In this document: positions 40,337-50,268 of the stretch, piece after piece
Numbering within the stretch: the first letter of the stretch is position 1
How the letters are laid out: every line of letters begins with the position of its first letter
Assembly: GCA_030680575.1 (NCBI GenBank)
Contig: JAUXVI010000047.1
Span: forward strand, 42,891-106,890
Source: Hylemonella sp.
Lineage (GTDB): Bacteria; Pseudomonadota; Gammaproteobacteria; Burkholderiales; Burkholderiaceae_C
Length of the DNA: 64,000 nt
Direction of reading: 5' to 3'
Translations under genes and position numbers: made by a program
Notes under the pieces: model-generated
Seen by the model: the letters and a program-made list of their open reading frames with translations, nothing else
Database searches by the model: none
What the model was told of the DNA's origin: nothing

Positions 40337-42079
40337 ATGACGGCCGACGTCTCCATCGCGCGCATTGTCCATCCCGACATTCTGAGCTGTGCCCCGGACA
40401 CGCCTTTGTCTGTGGCCGCGCAGCGCATGGTGGCAGCACGTTGCAGCTCCATCCTGGTGGTGGACAAGGGCACCATCATCGGCATCTGGACCGAGCACGA
40501 TGTGTTGGCGCTGGACGCCTCTGACCCGAAGACCTTCCTGGCACCGATCTCGGCGCACATGACCTCGCCGGTCAAGACCATCCCCATCACGACCGGCCTG
40601 GGTGAAGCGGCCCAACGCTTTCGCGAGGAAAAAGTGCGCCATTTCCTGGCGGTGGACGATGCCGGCGCCTGCAAGGGCATCGTGACCCAGACCGACATCG
40701 TGCTCAACCAGGGGATCGAATACTACCTGTCCCTGCGCGAGGTCAACGCGGTACTGAATCGTCGCGCGCCGTTGGTTGCCAGCCACCTGTCATTGGGTGA
40801 AGCCGTCAACGCCATGCGCGACGCCCGTACCGATGCCATCGTGGTGGTCTACCCGGATGGCGGTCATGGCATTCTCACCGAACGCGATGTGATGCGCCTG
40901 GTCGGGGCCAGCCAACCCGGCGCCAATGTCGGCGAGCTGGCCAGCCGGCCGCTTATCACCGTGGCCGTCAATGCCAGCCTGTACCACGCGCGCACCGAGT
41001 TCACCGAGCGGCACATTCGCCATCTCGGCGTGACCGGCACCGACGGCGAGTTGCTGGGCCTGGTCACGTTTTCCGACATTCTGGCCAGCATCGAGCACGA
41101 CTACGTTCACCAGCTGCGTGAAACGCTCAAGGTACGCGAGCACAGCCTGGCACTGTCAATGCAGCACCAGCGCCTGGCCACCAAGGTGTTTGAGAGCACG
41201 CTGGAAGGCATTGTCGTGACCAATGCGCAGCGGATCATCGAATCGGTCAATCCGGCCTTCACCCAGATCACCGGCTACAAGGCGCACGAGGTGATCGGCC
41301 AGACGCCGGCCATGCTGTCTTCCGGGCGGCACGATGCCACCTTCTACCAAAAAATGTTCGACGAACTGGCGGCCAACGGCCACTGGCAAGGCGAGATCTG
41401 GAACCGGCGGCGCAACGGAGAAATCTATCCGGAGTGGCTCACCATCAACAGCGTCAGGAACGACGAAGGCCAGATCGTCAACTACGTCGGCGTGTTCGCG
41501 GACATCACCAAACGCAAGGCGGCGGAAGAACAGATGCAGTTCCTCGCCTACCACGATGGTCTCACCGGACTGCCCAATCGCGGGCTGTTCCTCGATCGCC
41601 TGCATCACGCGGTGTCCCATGCCCATCGCAATCGCACCATCGTGGCGGTGATGTTCATTGATGTCGACAACTTCAAGCCGATCAACGACACCCTGGGACA
41701 TCACATTGGCGATCAGTTGCTGCAGACCGTGGCAAAGCGTCTGGTGGCCAGCGTGCGCGAGGCCGATACCGTGGCACGCCTGGGCGGCGACGAATTCACG
41801 ATCATCCTGGAGTCGATCGCCGACCCCGGTGATGTGCCGCTGGTCGCGCAAAAGATCGTCGACACCATCTCGCAACCGATGCAAATTGACGGACACGACA
41901 TCACCACCACCGTCAGCGTCGGCCTCAGCCTCTACCCCATTGACAGTGAGCACGCGGAAGACCTGATCCGCCACGCGGACACGGCCATGTACATGAGCAA
42001 AAAGAGCGGCCGCAACCACTACCAGTTTTTCACGGCCGACATGAAGGCACGGGTACCCGAACAGCCTGCCGCCGCCTGA
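40337..42079 (+). CDS. CBS-domain, PAS and GGDEF signalling protein
   Basis: A 580-residue soluble protein: four CBS motifs in two pairs (about residues 8-250; AAQRMVAARCSSILVVD, REEKVRHFLAVDDAG, MRDARTDAIVVVYPDG, TERHIRHLGVTGTDG), a PAS domain (STLEGIVVTNAQRIIESVNPAF, about 275-395), and a GGDEF domain (HDGLTGLPNRGLFLDRL to the end) with an intact LGGDEF loop. An READ I-site lies five residues before it. No EAL domain is present. It should make cyclic di-GMP in response to adenine nucleotides (CBS) and a PAS-bound signal; ligand assignments are inferred from the domains. Confidence 0.93.
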   Translation: MTADVSIARIVHPDILSCAPDTPLSVAAQRMVAARCSSILVVDKGTIIGIWTEHDVLALDASDPKTFLAPISAHMTSPVKTIPITTGLGEAAQRFREEKVRHFLAVDDAGACKGIVTQTDIVLNQGIEYYLSLREVNAVLNRRAPLVASHLSLGEAVNAMRDARTDAIVVVYPDGGHGILTERDVMRLVGASQPGANVGELASRPLITVAVNASLYHARTEFTERHIRHLGVTGTDGELLGLVTFSDILASIEHDYVHQLRETLKVREHSLALSMQHQRLATKVFESTLEGIVVTNAQRIIESVNPAFTQITGYKAHEVIGQTPAMLSSGRHDATFYQKMFDELAANGHWQGEIWNRRRNGEIYPEWLTINSVRNDEGQIVNYVGVFADITKRKAAEEQMQFLAYHDGLTGLPNRGLFLDRLHHAVSHAHRNRTIVAVMFIDVDNFKPINDTLGHHIGDQLLQTVAKRLVASVREADTVARLGGDEFTIILESIADPGDVPLVAQKIVDTISQPMQIDGHDITTTVSVGLSLYPIDSEHAEDLIRHADTAMYMSKKSGRNHYQFFTADMKARVPEQPAAA

Positions 42080-42127
42080 CGGCAGAGATTTTGCTGGCCC
42101 ATCGGCCGCTCACCGCAGACCTCGTCG

Positions 42128-43231
42128 TCACTTCAACTGGACGTAACGGCCATCCCGGATTTGGGTGAAGAAGACCTTGCGCTGCGTGTCGCCATTGACG
42201 TCGAACACGATCTGTTGCTGCAAGCCTTGGTAGGGGCCATTTTTCAGCGCCGAGCTCTTCAGGCTCTCACCACGGCCGCGTTTTTTCAGCGCAGTCAACA
42301 CCACCGTCGCTGCGTCGTATGCAGAGACCGAGCTGTAGCCCGGATTGCGCTGGAAGCGCTTGAAGTAAGCCTCGCTGAACTCCTTGAAGCGTTGTGTTTC
42401 ATCATCGCGATTGAAGTTCTGCACGATCATCAGCCCCTGGACGACATCGCCACCGAGTTCGATCAGCTGTTCGGTGGCGGCCCACTCCGACGCGCCGATC
42501 GGCAGCGTGGGGGCCTGCTTGCGGGACTGCTGGGCGAGACGTGCCACATCCAGGGCGCCGGAAATGAAAAACAGGCTGTCCGGCTTGCTGCGCAACATCT
42601 GCCGCACCACCGCCTCGAAATCGACATCCGGGCTGGATTCGTAGGGGACTTCGCCAACCAGCTTGCCACCGCCCGTGGTCACCGCATCGCGAAATTCCTT
42701 CAGCCAGGATTCCGTGAAATTGCGGTTGCGCGTGTCATAAGCCACTGCGATCTGCTGCTGTCCGCGGCCGAGCATCACCCTGGCATAGTCCCGTGCATTG
42801 TCACGGGTGGTCCGGTTGATGCGGAACAGATTGTCATCCTTGCCGTAAAACGACATCGACGTGATGGTCGGGCTGATCTGGAAGATGCCGGCGTTGCTGG
42901 TGATGGGCACGATCACCTCCGCCATGCCGCTGGTGAAAGGACCGATCACCGCCTCCACCTTGGCATTCACCAGTTCAGTGGCGGACTTGGCTGCGGTTTC
43001 CTTGTTCTGGGCATCGTCTCGCACCATCAGCTCCACCATGCGCCCCTCCAGCCCGCCGGCCCGGTTGAACTGCTCCACGGCCAGGATCACCCCATTGAGC
43101 CCGGACTGCCCGTTGTCGGAATTACGGTCGGTTAGACCACCGATGAAACCGATCTGGACCGGTTGCTGAGGACCACAAGCAGCCAACAACAGGCCGATGA
43201 GGCTGACAAAGAGGAGATGGCGCTTGTTCAT
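42128..43231 (-). CDS. Periplasmic substrate-binding lipoprotein (LivJ/Peripla_BP_6 type)
   Basis: A 367-residue type I binding protein with a lipobox LLAAC (lipidated Cys19). It shows QIGFIGGLTDRNSDNGQSGLNGVILAVEQFNRAGGLEGR, seen here as consecutive family motifs, VEAVIGPFTSGMAEV, and ISPTITSMSF. No permease or ATPase gene is beside it. It is divergent from a sensor kinase across 77 bases, so it may be a sensor partner rather than a transporter component. The ligand is probably an amino acid or small organic acid. Confidence 0.88.
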   Translation of the reverse strand: MNKRHLLFVSLIGLLLAACGPQQPVQIGFIGGLTDRNSDNGQSGLNGVILAVEQFNRAGGLEGRMVELMVRDDAQNKETAAKSATELVNAKVEAVIGPFTSGMAEVIVPITSNAGIFQISPTITSMSFYGKDDNLFRINRTTRDNARDYARVMLGRGQQQIAVAYDTRNRNFTESWLKEFRDAVTTGGGKLVGEVPYESSPDVDFEAVVRQMLRSKPDSLFFISGALDVARLAQQSRKQAPTLPIGASEWAATEQLIELGGDVVQGLMIVQNFNRDDETQRFKEFSEAYFKRFQRNPGYSSVSAYDAATVVLTALKKRGRGESLKSSALKNGPYQGLQQQIVFDVNGDTQRKVFFTQIRDGRYVQLK

Positions 43232-43308
43232 GGGAATTCCGTGCGTTCCTGCTGGAATATGCAGATGTTATCTATTTTATCATATTTGATATAATTGCCG
43301 CAACATTT
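43232..43308. promoter_or_regulatory. AT-rich divergent promoter of the binding lipoprotein and sensor kinase
   Basis: This 77-base spacer is far richer in A and T than its surroundings, with TTATCTATTTTATCATATTTG and TATAAT at 43290-43295. The TATAAT is well placed as a -10 for the kinase gene, giving a leader of only about seven bases. The lipoprotein's own promoter must also lie here. Confidence 0.5.
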
Positions 43309-46113
43309 ATGCAAGACCTCTCCCCCTCACTGCCCAGCCCGGACGCCGTGTCGGCCGAGCCTGCTATGCCGCTGCTGACGCGTTGGCGCAGCGCATGGGA
43401 TGGCTCGCTTCGCTTCCGGCTACTGGCACTTGGCCTGATGCCCTTGCTGATGGCCTTTCCGATCGTCATTGCCGTGCTGGTGATGGTAGGCGGGGAGCGT
43501 GCCAACAGTCTGCTGCTGTCCAACTTGCGCAGCAATCTGGCCGGCAGCAACAATTACCTGGATCAACTGAAGGCCGAGGCACGGGTCCGGGTCGCCCAGC
43601 TGGCCAAATCGGAACGTTTGAACCATCTGCTCGGCACGACATCGTCCCCCCGGGAACTCAACCAGCTGCTGGCCACGGCCGCCGAGGGCAGCGGACTGGA
43701 TTTTCTGGTGGTGGCACTGGCCGACGGCACCGTGATCGGCTCCAGCACCAGCGTGCCTCCTGGCAGCCGGCTGCCCGACTCCTACGTCATCCGTCAGGCG
43801 CAGATCGGGGTCGCCAACGCCGCTTATGAACGGTTCGAGGCAAACCAGCTCCGTGCGTTCTCGCCTCAGTTTCCCAACCAGGCCCGCATTGAACAGACAT
43901 CGCCGTCCTCCCCAGTCGAAACACGCGGTTTGCTGATCAATGCCGCGGCACACTTTCCCTTGGCCGTCAACAACCCGGATGCCATTCTGGTCGGCGGCAT
44001 ACTGCTGAACAAGAACGCCCCGCTGATCGAGCATATGCGGGAGGTCATCTTCCCGATGGGCGCGCTGCCGGGCGATGCCGAGGGTGTCACGTCCCTCTTC
44101 ATTGACGGTGTCCGCATTGCCATCAGCCGACAACGTCAGCAAGGGCTGCGCGCCATCGGCGCCCCTGCCGAAGCCGACATTGTGGAGGCCGTGATCGGAC
44201 AGGGACATCCCTGGCTCGGCCAGCTCCTGTTCGCGGACCAGAAGCATATGGCCGGCTTTGAGGCCATGGTGGATGGCGATGGCCGACGCATCGGCATGAT
44301 CGGCGTGGCGTTCCCGCACGCCCCCTACCAACGGGCCATGCTGCTGTTGCTGGGCATGGTGGCCGGGCTGCTCGCGCTGGCCATGCTGGCCTTGTCCATC
44401 GTGTTTTTGCGCGCCGGTCGGGAGTTGACCCAGCAGCTGAGCACGATCAGCGCCACCATGTCCGCCGTCGGTCAGGGCAATCGGGCCGCCCGTGTCGACA
44501 CGCTGCTGCGCAATGACGAACTGGGTCGCCTGGCCCTTCATTTCAATGTGCTGCTCGACACCATTGCCCATCAGGATGAACGACAGCGTGCCGCCCAGCA
44601 GACGATTGCCGACGAAGCCTCGCGCCGCCGCGCACTGTTCGAGCACGAACGCGACGGCGTGGTGATCCTGAACCTGGACGGCAGTGTCTTCGAAGCCAAT
44701 CCGAAGTGCGCCGCCATGCTGGGCTATACCCCATCCGAATTGCAGCAACTGCGCGTGAGTGACTGGGACACCAGCTTCTCGCCAGCGCAAGCAGACGACA
44801 TGCTCACGGCGGTGGGAGCGGAAGGCAAGTTTTTTGAAACCACACTGCGGCACAAGGATGGCCGGACCTTTGAAGCCGAAGTCTCGGTGAGTCGCGTTGA
44901 ATGGGGCGACAGGACCTTTGTCTTCGTTTTGCTGCGCGACATCACCGAACGCAAGGCGGTCGCGACGGAGCTGGAAACCTACCGGCACGACCTGGAAAAA
45001 CTGGTGGATCAGCGCACCAAGGAGTTGCATGACCGGTCCGAGCAGCTCAACACCATCTTTGCCTTGAGCCCGGATGGTTTTGTGTCGTTCGACCACAAGC
45101 ACAAAGTGGCGTTTGCCAACCTCGCTTTCCTGCGCATGACCGGCTTGGAAACCATCGACATTGTCGGACTGGATGAAAACGACTTTTCCGATCTGCTAGC
45201 CCACAAATGCCTGGCCAGCAGCAGCTTCCCTGACCTGGCAACACTGCGCGCAAGCAGAGCAACCAGCGATGCCACGGCAGAGCCAGCCCCAGGAAACCAT
45301 CGACGCCAGCTGTTCGAACTGGCCGCCCCCGCCAGCCGTGTGCTCGAAGTCGGCATCCGCATGTCGGAAACCGCCAGCGTCTCGCAGATTCTCTATTTCC
45401 GCGACGTGACCCATGAGACGGAAGTGGACCGCATGAAAAGCGAGTTCCTCTCGACTGCCGCACATGAACTGCGCACCCCGATGGCCAGCATCTACGGTTA
45501 TTCAGAATTGCTGCGCATGAAGGACTTCGACACGGCCAAGCGACAGGAAATCCTGGCCACCATCTCGCGCCAGTCTGACCTGATGTCGTCCATCATCAAT
45601 GAGTTGCTGGATCTGGCTCGCATCGAATCACAACGTGGCAAGGACTTCATCCTTGAACGGCTCTCCTTGCAGGACCTAGTCGCCGACGCGGTCTCTGGCT
45701 TCAAGCCGCCGTCCGAACGCCCCGCCCCCTTGCTGCCGCCGCCCGGAACAGATTTGTTCGTCAATGTCGACCGCAAAAAAATGCAGCAGGCACTCCTCAA
45801 CATCCTGTCCAACGCCTACAAATACTCGCCCCAGGGCGGCGAAGTCACTGTGCGCTATGGCACAAGCGAAGAGGCAGGTCGCCTGGGCCGGGTCGGCGTC
45901 GAAGTACACGATCAGGGCATCGGCATGAATGCCCAGCAGCTTGGCCGCGTCTGCGAGCGGTTTTACCGCGCTGACGCCTCGGGCAAGATTCCTGGCACCG
46001 GACTGGGCATGAGCATCGTCAAGGAAATCGTTGAACTGCACGGCGGCGAAGTCGAACTCGCCAGCGAAGTCGGTACCGGCACCACGGTGACTTTGTGGCT
46101 GCCCAGGGCCTGA
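43309..46113 (+). CDS. Membrane sensor histidine kinase with periplasmic domain, HAMP and two PAS domains
   Basis: A 934-residue inner-membrane kinase: TM1 about residues 37-60, a periplasmic double-Cache-like sensor of about 280 residues, TM2 about 344-366, HAMP (about 368-420), PAS1 (RRALFEHERDGVVILNLDGS, 440-555), a coiled linker, PAS2 (LNTIFALSPDGFVSFDHKHK, 580-700), HisKA with the phosphorylated His719 in TAAHELRTPMASIYG, and HATPase_c with NILSNAYKYSPQGG and GTGLGMSIVKEIVELHGG. No receiver domain is fused and no response regulator gene is adjacent. It is divergent from a binding lipoprotein gene. Confidence 0.93.
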   Translation: MQDLSPSLPSPDAVSAEPAMPLLTRWRSAWDGSLRFRLLALGLMPLLMAFPIVIAVLVMVGGERANSLLLSNLRSNLAGSNNYLDQLKAEARVRVAQLAKSERLNHLLGTTSSPRELNQLLATAAEGSGLDFLVVALADGTVIGSSTSVPPGSRLPDSYVIRQAQIGVANAAYERFEANQLRAFSPQFPNQARIEQTSPSSPVETRGLLINAAAHFPLAVNNPDAILVGGILLNKNAPLIEHMREVIFPMGALPGDAEGVTSLFIDGVRIAISRQRQQGLRAIGAPAEADIVEAVIGQGHPWLGQLLFADQKHMAGFEAMVDGDGRRIGMIGVAFPHAPYQRAMLLLLGMVAGLLALAMLALSIVFLRAGRELTQQLSTISATMSAVGQGNRAARVDTLLRNDELGRLALHFNVLLDTIAHQDERQRAAQQTIADEASRRRALFEHERDGVVILNLDGSVFEANPKCAAMLGYTPSELQQLRVSDWDTSFSPAQADDMLTAVGAEGKFFETTLRHKDGRTFEAEVSVSRVEWGDRTFVFVLLRDITERKAVATELETYRHDLEKLVDQRTKELHDRSEQLNTIFALSPDGFVSFDHKHKVAFANLAFLRMTGLETIDIVGLDENDFSDLLAHKCLASSSFPDLATLRASRATSDATAEPAPGNHRRQLFELAAPASRVLEVGIRMSETASVSQILYFRDVTHETEVDRMKSEFLSTAAHELRTPMASIYGYSELLRMKDFDTAKRQEILATISRQSDLMSSIINELLDLARIESQRGKDFILERLSLQDLVADAVSGFKPPSERPAPLLPPPGTDLFVNVDRKKMQQALLNILSNAYKYSPQGGEVTVRYGTSEEAGRLGRVGVEVHDQGIGMNAQQLGRVCERFYRADASGKIPGTGLGMSIVKEIVELHGGEVELASEVGTGTTVTLWLPRA

Positions 46114-46239
46114 ACCGTTCGACGGCCTACCGCCCGGTAACCTCGTCGCCGACATGCCCGGAGCCGGCACAGCCAGCAGTACGTGGGCAGAAATGAAATA
46201 ATCGCGTATTCGTTATCAGATTCCTACAGGACCCACGCC

Positions 46240-46563
46240 ATGAGTGACGCACAACAACGCATCGACGACCTCGTCAAATCCAACGACATCCTGCTGTTCA
46301 TGAAAGGTAGCGCCAGTTTCCCGATGTGCGGTTTCTCCGGTCGGGCCATCCAGGTTCTGAAAGCCTGTGGTGTTGACCCGAAAAGCGTGAAGACCGTCAA
46401 TGTGCTGGAAGATGACGGCATCCGCCAGGGCATCAAGGAATACAGCAATTGGCCCACCATCCCCCAGCTCTACATCAAGGGCGAATTCATCGGCGGCTCC
46501 GACATCATGATGGAAATGTACGAGTCCGGCGAGCTGCAGAAGGTGCTTGGCACCCCGGCCTGA
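46240..46563 (+). CDS. grxD: Monothiol glutaredoxin
   Basis: A 107-residue Grx4-type monothiol glutaredoxin with active site CGFS at residues 30-33. These proteins bind and pass on [2Fe-2S] clusters. Family motifs FMKGSASFPMCGFSG, NWPTIPQLYIKGEFIGGSDI are present. The ATG at 46240 is chosen over a longer frame because homology begins at MSDAQQRID. A strong terminator follows. Confidence 0.95.
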   Translation: MSDAQQRIDDLVKSNDILLFMKGSASFPMCGFSGRAIQVLKACGVDPKSVKTVNVLEDDGIRQGIKEYSNWPTIPQLYIKGEFIGGSDIMMEMYESGELQKVLGTPA

Positions 46564-46585
46564 CGCTCCGGTACCCTCACGACAC

Positions 46586-46616
46586 CCACTGGCCGCCTAC
46601 GCGGCCAGTGGTTTTT
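46586..46616 (+). terminator. Intrinsic terminator of grxD
   Basis: A perfect 11-base stem (CCACTGGCCGC with GCGGCCAGTGG), a CTAC loop and five T residues, starting 23 bases after the grxD stop. Confidence 0.92.
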
Positions 46617-46641
46617 CATGGCGGGCCATCCCGGACAGGCC

Positions 46642-47286
46642 TCAGCCGACGAACTCCCATTGGCGCCGTGCCGCCAACACGGCATCGGGATAGGGCGCCT
46701 TGCCACGCGAGCCGTTATAGCGGCCCAGGGCCAGGAACAGGTCACCCCGTTCACGCTCCAGGTAGTGGCGCAGGATGACGCAGCCAAACCGCAGGTTGGT
46801 CTGCATGTGAAACAGTTTGCCGGCATCGCCGTCGCCGATGACACGCGTCCAGAATGGCATGACCTGCATGTAGCCACGGGCCCCTACCCGCGAGACCGCA
46901 AACTTTCGGAAATTGCTCTCGACCTGGATCAGGCCCAGCACCAGCGAGACATCCAGGCCGGCACGTCGGCTCTCGTACCAGACCGTCTGCAGGAACTCCC
47001 GGCGTACCTGCCACTCGTGTTTTTTCTTCTTGAGCCGCTCGCTCATGGCACCCAGCCAGCGCAAATAGTGCAGCCGCGCTTCGGTGCTGGAAAACTCCGG
47101 CACGGGCGGCGCATTGTTGGCAATGGCCGCGCTCAAAGCTGTTCGCACGGCATCGGCCAACGGCTCCTCGACCTGGGCGCCGGCCCGCGCTTGCTCCTGA
47201 ATCGATAGCAGGCTTGCGCCGACCAGCAAGGGCAGAAGGCCAAGAAACCTTCGATTGACACCAAACTGACCGGCCGGCACGGCCAT
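46642..47286 (-). CDS. Lytic transglycosylase (SLT domain)
   Basis: A 214-residue exported murein lytic transglycosylase. An N-terminal hydrophobic segment (FLGLLPLLVGASLLSI) is followed by a helical region and the SLT domain: catalytic glutamate in LGLIQVESNF, then RGYMQVMPFW and LGRYNGSRGKAPYPD. The ATG at 47286 lies two bases after the proS stop, so it should be expressed with proS. Confidence 0.9.
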   Translation of the reverse strand: MAVPAGQFGVNRRFLGLLPLLVGASLLSIQEQARAGAQVEEPLADAVRTALSAAIANNAPPVPEFSSTEARLHYLRWLGAMSERLKKKKHEWQVRREFLQTVWYESRRAGLDVSLVLGLIQVESNFRKFAVSRVGARGYMQVMPFWTRVIGDGDAGKLFHMQTNLRFGCVILRHYLERERGDLFLALGRYNGSRGKAPYPDAVLAARRQWEFVG

Positions 47287-47288
47287 GC

Positions 47289-49034
47289 TCAAATGCCCAG
47301 CTTGGATTTCACGAAGGCCAGGGCTTCGCTCACGGGCACCTTGGTAGCGGCCGCATCACGCCGATGCTGGTACTCCACCACGCCATCCTTGAGCGCCTTG
47401 TCGCCGATGGTGACGCGGTGTGGCACGCCGATCAGCTCCCAGTCGGCAAACATGGCGCCGGGGCGCTCGCCACGGTCGTCCAGCAGCACGTCCACACCCG
47501 CCGCCACCAACTCGGTATACAACTGCTCGGCAGTCGTTTTCACTTCCGGGCTGCGATCCGGGTTGATCGGGCACAGCACCACAGTGAAGGGGGCAATGGC
47601 ATCCGGCCAGATGATGCCGCGCTCGTCGTGGTTCTGCTCAATGGCCGCCGCCGGCAGGCGCGTGATGCCAATGCCATAGCAACCCATTTCCATGAATTGC
47701 GGCTTGCCGTTCTCGTCGAGAAAGGTGGCGTTCATGGCGCGGCTGTACTTGGTTCCGAGGTAGAACACGTGGCCGACCTCGATGCCGCGCTCGATCGCCA
47801 GTTCGCCCTTACCGTCCGGCGACAGATCACCGGCCACCACGTTGCGGATGTCGGTCACCAGATCAGGCTCGGGCAGGTCACGGCCCCAGTTGACGCCGGT
47901 GATGTGCGCATCGACTTCATTCGCACCGCAGACCCAGTCTGCCATCACCGCCACCTCGCGGTCGGCAATCACGTTCAGGGGCTTCTTCAGACCTACCGGG
48001 CCCAGGTAACCCGGCTTGCAGCCGAAGTGCGCCTGGATCTCGGCCTCGGTGGCAAAACGGAAACCGCCTTCCATGCCCGGCAACTTGCCGACCTTGACTT
48101 CGTTCATGTCATGGTCTCCGCGCAGCAGCAGCAGCCAGACCGTGGTCTTGGTCACCTGCTCGTAGTCGTTGAGTTCGTCAGTCGCCAACACGATGGACTT
48201 GACGGTGCGTGACAGCGGCAGCCCCAGCAGCTCAGCCACTTCGGGACAACTGGTCTTGCCCGGCGTCGCAACCTTGGCCATAGCTTGGGAGGCGGCCGGA
48301 CGCGGGGCTTGCGGTGCCAGCGCCTCGGCCTTCTCGATGTTGGCGGCGTACTCGCTGTTCGGGCAGTAGACGATGGCATCCTCGCCGGTCGCGGCGATCA
48401 CCTGGAACTCCTCGCTCAGGTCGCCACCGATGGCACCGCTGTCGGCCGCCACAGCACGGTAGGTCAGGCCGAAACGGTCAAAAATCTTGCGGTAGGCCTG
48501 CGCCATCACCTGGTAGCTGGCCTTGGCCGAGACTTGGTCGCGGTCAAAGCTGTAGGCATCCTTCATGATGAACTCGCGGCCGCGCATCAAACCGAAACGC
48601 GGACGGCGCTCGTCACGGAACTTGGTCTGGATCTGGTAGAAATTCTTCGGCAGCTGTTTGTAACTTCGGATTTCCTTCCGTGCGATGTCAGTGATGACTT
48701 CCTCACTGGTGGGCTGCACCACGAAATCGCGGTCGTGCCGGTCCTTGATGCGCAGCAACTCGGGGCCCATTTTTTCGAAGCGGCCCGTCTCCTGCCACAA
48801 CTCGGCCGGCTGCACCACCGGCATGGCCAGCTCCACCGCGCCGGCACGGTTCATCTCCTCACGCACGATCGCTTCCACCTTGCGGATGACACGCAAGCCC
48901 ATGGGCATGTAGTTGTAGATGCCGGCCCCCAGCTTCTTGATCATGCCGGCGCGCATCATGAGCTTGTGGCTCACCACCTCGGCGTCTGCCGGTGCTTCCT
49001 TGAGGGTGGAGACGAGAAATTGGGAGGCTTTCAT
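47289..49034 (-). CDS. proS: Proline--tRNA ligase
   Basis: A 581-residue bacterial-type prolyl-tRNA synthetase: N-terminal [25 protein letters not shown], class II core with [24 protein letters not shown], a YbaK-like editing insertion (about residues 235-375, with [10 protein letters not shown]), and the C-terminal anticodon domain. The ATG at 49034 sets the typical start; a longer upstream frame lacks homology. It is divergent from rppH. Confidence 0.97.
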   Translation of the reverse strand: MKASQFLVSTLKEAPADAEVVSHKLMMRAGMIKKLGAGIYNYMPMGLRVIRKVEAIVREEMNRAGAVELAMPVVQPAELWQETGRFEKMGPELLRIKDRHDRDFVVQPTSEEVITDIARKEIRSYKQLPKNFYQIQTKFRDERRPRFGLMRGREFIMKDAYSFDRDQVSAKASYQVMAQAYRKIFDRFGLTYRAVAADSGAIGGDLSEEFQVIAATGEDAIVYCPNSEYAANIEKAEALAPQAPRPAASQAMAKVATPGKTSCPEVAELLGLPLSRTVKSIVLATDELNDYEQVTKTTVWLLLLRGDHDMNEVKVGKLPGMEGGFRFATEAEIQAHFGCKPGYLGPVGLKKPLNVIADREVAVMADWVCGANEVDAHITGVNWGRDLPEPDLVTDIRNVVAGDLSPDGKGELAIERGIEVGHVFYLGTKYSRAMNATFLDENGKPQFMEMGCYGIGITRLPAAAIEQNHDERGIIWPDAIAPFTVVLCPINPDRSPEVKTTAEQLYTELVAAGVDVLLDDRGERPGAMFADWELIGVPHRVTIGDKALKDGVVEYQHRRDAAATKVPVSEALAFVKSKLGI

Positions 49035-49126
49035 GGGCAACTTTTCGAGGGAAAACGGGCTGCAGTCCTTGATGCGCAACGTCGGCCGTGCATAATGGAC
49101 TCAGTTTAAAAATTTGGGGTTTGATT

Positions 49127-49768
49127 ATGCTCGACCGGGACGGTTTTCGGCCCAACGTCGGCATCATTCTGCTCAACCAGAAAAACCAGGTTTTCTGGGG
49201 CAAACGCATACGCACCCATTCGTGGCAGTTCCCGCAGGGTGGCATTGACCGGGGCGAGACCCCGGAGCAAGCCATGTACCGCGAGTTGGGCGAGGAGGTC
49301 GGGCTCCAGCCCGACCACGTGCGCATCGTGGCCCGGACCCGGGACTGGTTGCGCTATGAGGTGCCGGATCGCTACATCCGCCGCGAGGCACGCGGCCACT
49401 ACAAAGGTCAGAAACAGATCTGGTTCCTGCTGCAACTGCTCGGGCAGGACTGGCACCTGAACCTGCGCGCCACCGACCACCCCGAGTTCGACGCCTGGCG
49501 TTGGAACGACTACTGGGTCCCGCTGGACATGGTGGTCGAGTTCAAGCGCGGCGTCTATGAAATGGCGCTGACCGAACTGGCGCGTTTTCTTCCCCGTCAT
49601 GATCACCGCAGCGGTTTCCTGCGCCAAGGCAACCGTGGACGTGAACTGGAGCAGATGGCCGGGACTGCCAGCCACAAAAATACCATTGAATTACCACCCG
49701 GTGCCACCTTTGAACCTGATCCTCAAACCAACACAGGCAAGCATGACCGGGGGTGGCATGCTGGCTAA
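49127..49768 (+). CDS. rppH: RNA pyrophosphohydrolase
   Basis: A 213-residue Nudix enzyme that removes pyrophosphate from 5'-triphosphate RNA and starts mRNA decay. The N-terminus [18 protein letters not shown] and [17 protein letters not shown] lead into the Nudix box [20 protein letters not shown]. It has a C-terminal extension of about 50 residues beyond the E. coli enzyme. The ATG at 49127 is set by homology. Confidence 0.96.
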   Translation: MLDRDGFRPNVGIILLNQKNQVFWGKRIRTHSWQFPQGGIDRGETPEQAMYRELGEEVGLQPDHVRIVARTRDWLRYEVPDRYIRREARGHYKGQKQIWFLLQLLGQDWHLNLRATDHPEFDAWRWNDYWVPLDMVVEFKRGVYEMALTELARFLPRHDHRSGFLRQGNRGRELEQMAGTASHKNTIELPPGATFEPDPQTNTGKHDRGWHAG

Positions 49769-50264
49769 ACCCAAGTATGTGCTCACCCTGCTGGCGCTAC
49801 TGCTGGCAGGTGCCATAACCATGCCGGCACTGGCTGCCGATGAAGACTGGCAGGAGGCCGAGGCGCCGCCGCCGCCCTCTTGGCGCAAAGAAGGTCTGAT
49901 CGTGATTGATCTGCCGATTCGTACCGGCCTGGTTTTCGGTGTCGACCCCAGCACACTGACGATTGGCCCCGACTGGGTGGTGCGATATGTGATGGTGGCC
50001 TACAACCCGACGGGCAGTGTCAACGCCATGTATGAAGGGTTGCGCTGTGACACGGGTGAGTTCAAGACTTATGCCCGCGCCAGCGAGCCCGGACATTGGA
50101 ACAAGGTCGCGAACCCGGTCTGGCGCGAACTGGACAACACGCAGAGCGCCAGCCGGCACGCCCTCGCCCTCGCACGGCAAGGCGCTTGTGAGAGCCACGG
50201 CGTCGGCGGCCGAACGCCGGCAGAGCTGATTCGGCGACTGAAGAATCCGCGCCAGGACCCGTGA
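49758..50264 (+). CDS. CNP1-like exported protein
   Basis: A 168-residue exported protein with a signal peptide ([19 protein letters not shown], cleavage near ALAADED) and a CNP1-like domain ([20 protein letters not shown]-type [34 protein letters not shown]). Function unknown. It overlaps the end of rppH. The ATG at 49758 follows a GGGGGTGG Shine-Dalgarno; an ATG at 49743 is an alternative. This pair is common in Burkholderiales. Confidence 0.82.
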   Translation: MLAKPKYVLTLLALLLAGAITMPALAADEDWQEAEAPPPPSWRKEGLIVIDLPIRTGLVFGVDPSTLTIGPDWVVRYVMVAYNPTGSVNAMYEGLRCDTGEFKTYARASEPGHWNKVANPVWRELDNTQSASRHALALARQGACESHGVGGRTPAELIRRLKNPRQDP

Positions 50265-50268
50265 CGCC

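Noticed and set aside
43420..45102. A 560-codon minus-strand frame opposite the sensor kinase
   Set aside because: It lies wholly within the kinase coding sequence and its translation shows only antisense-type composition.
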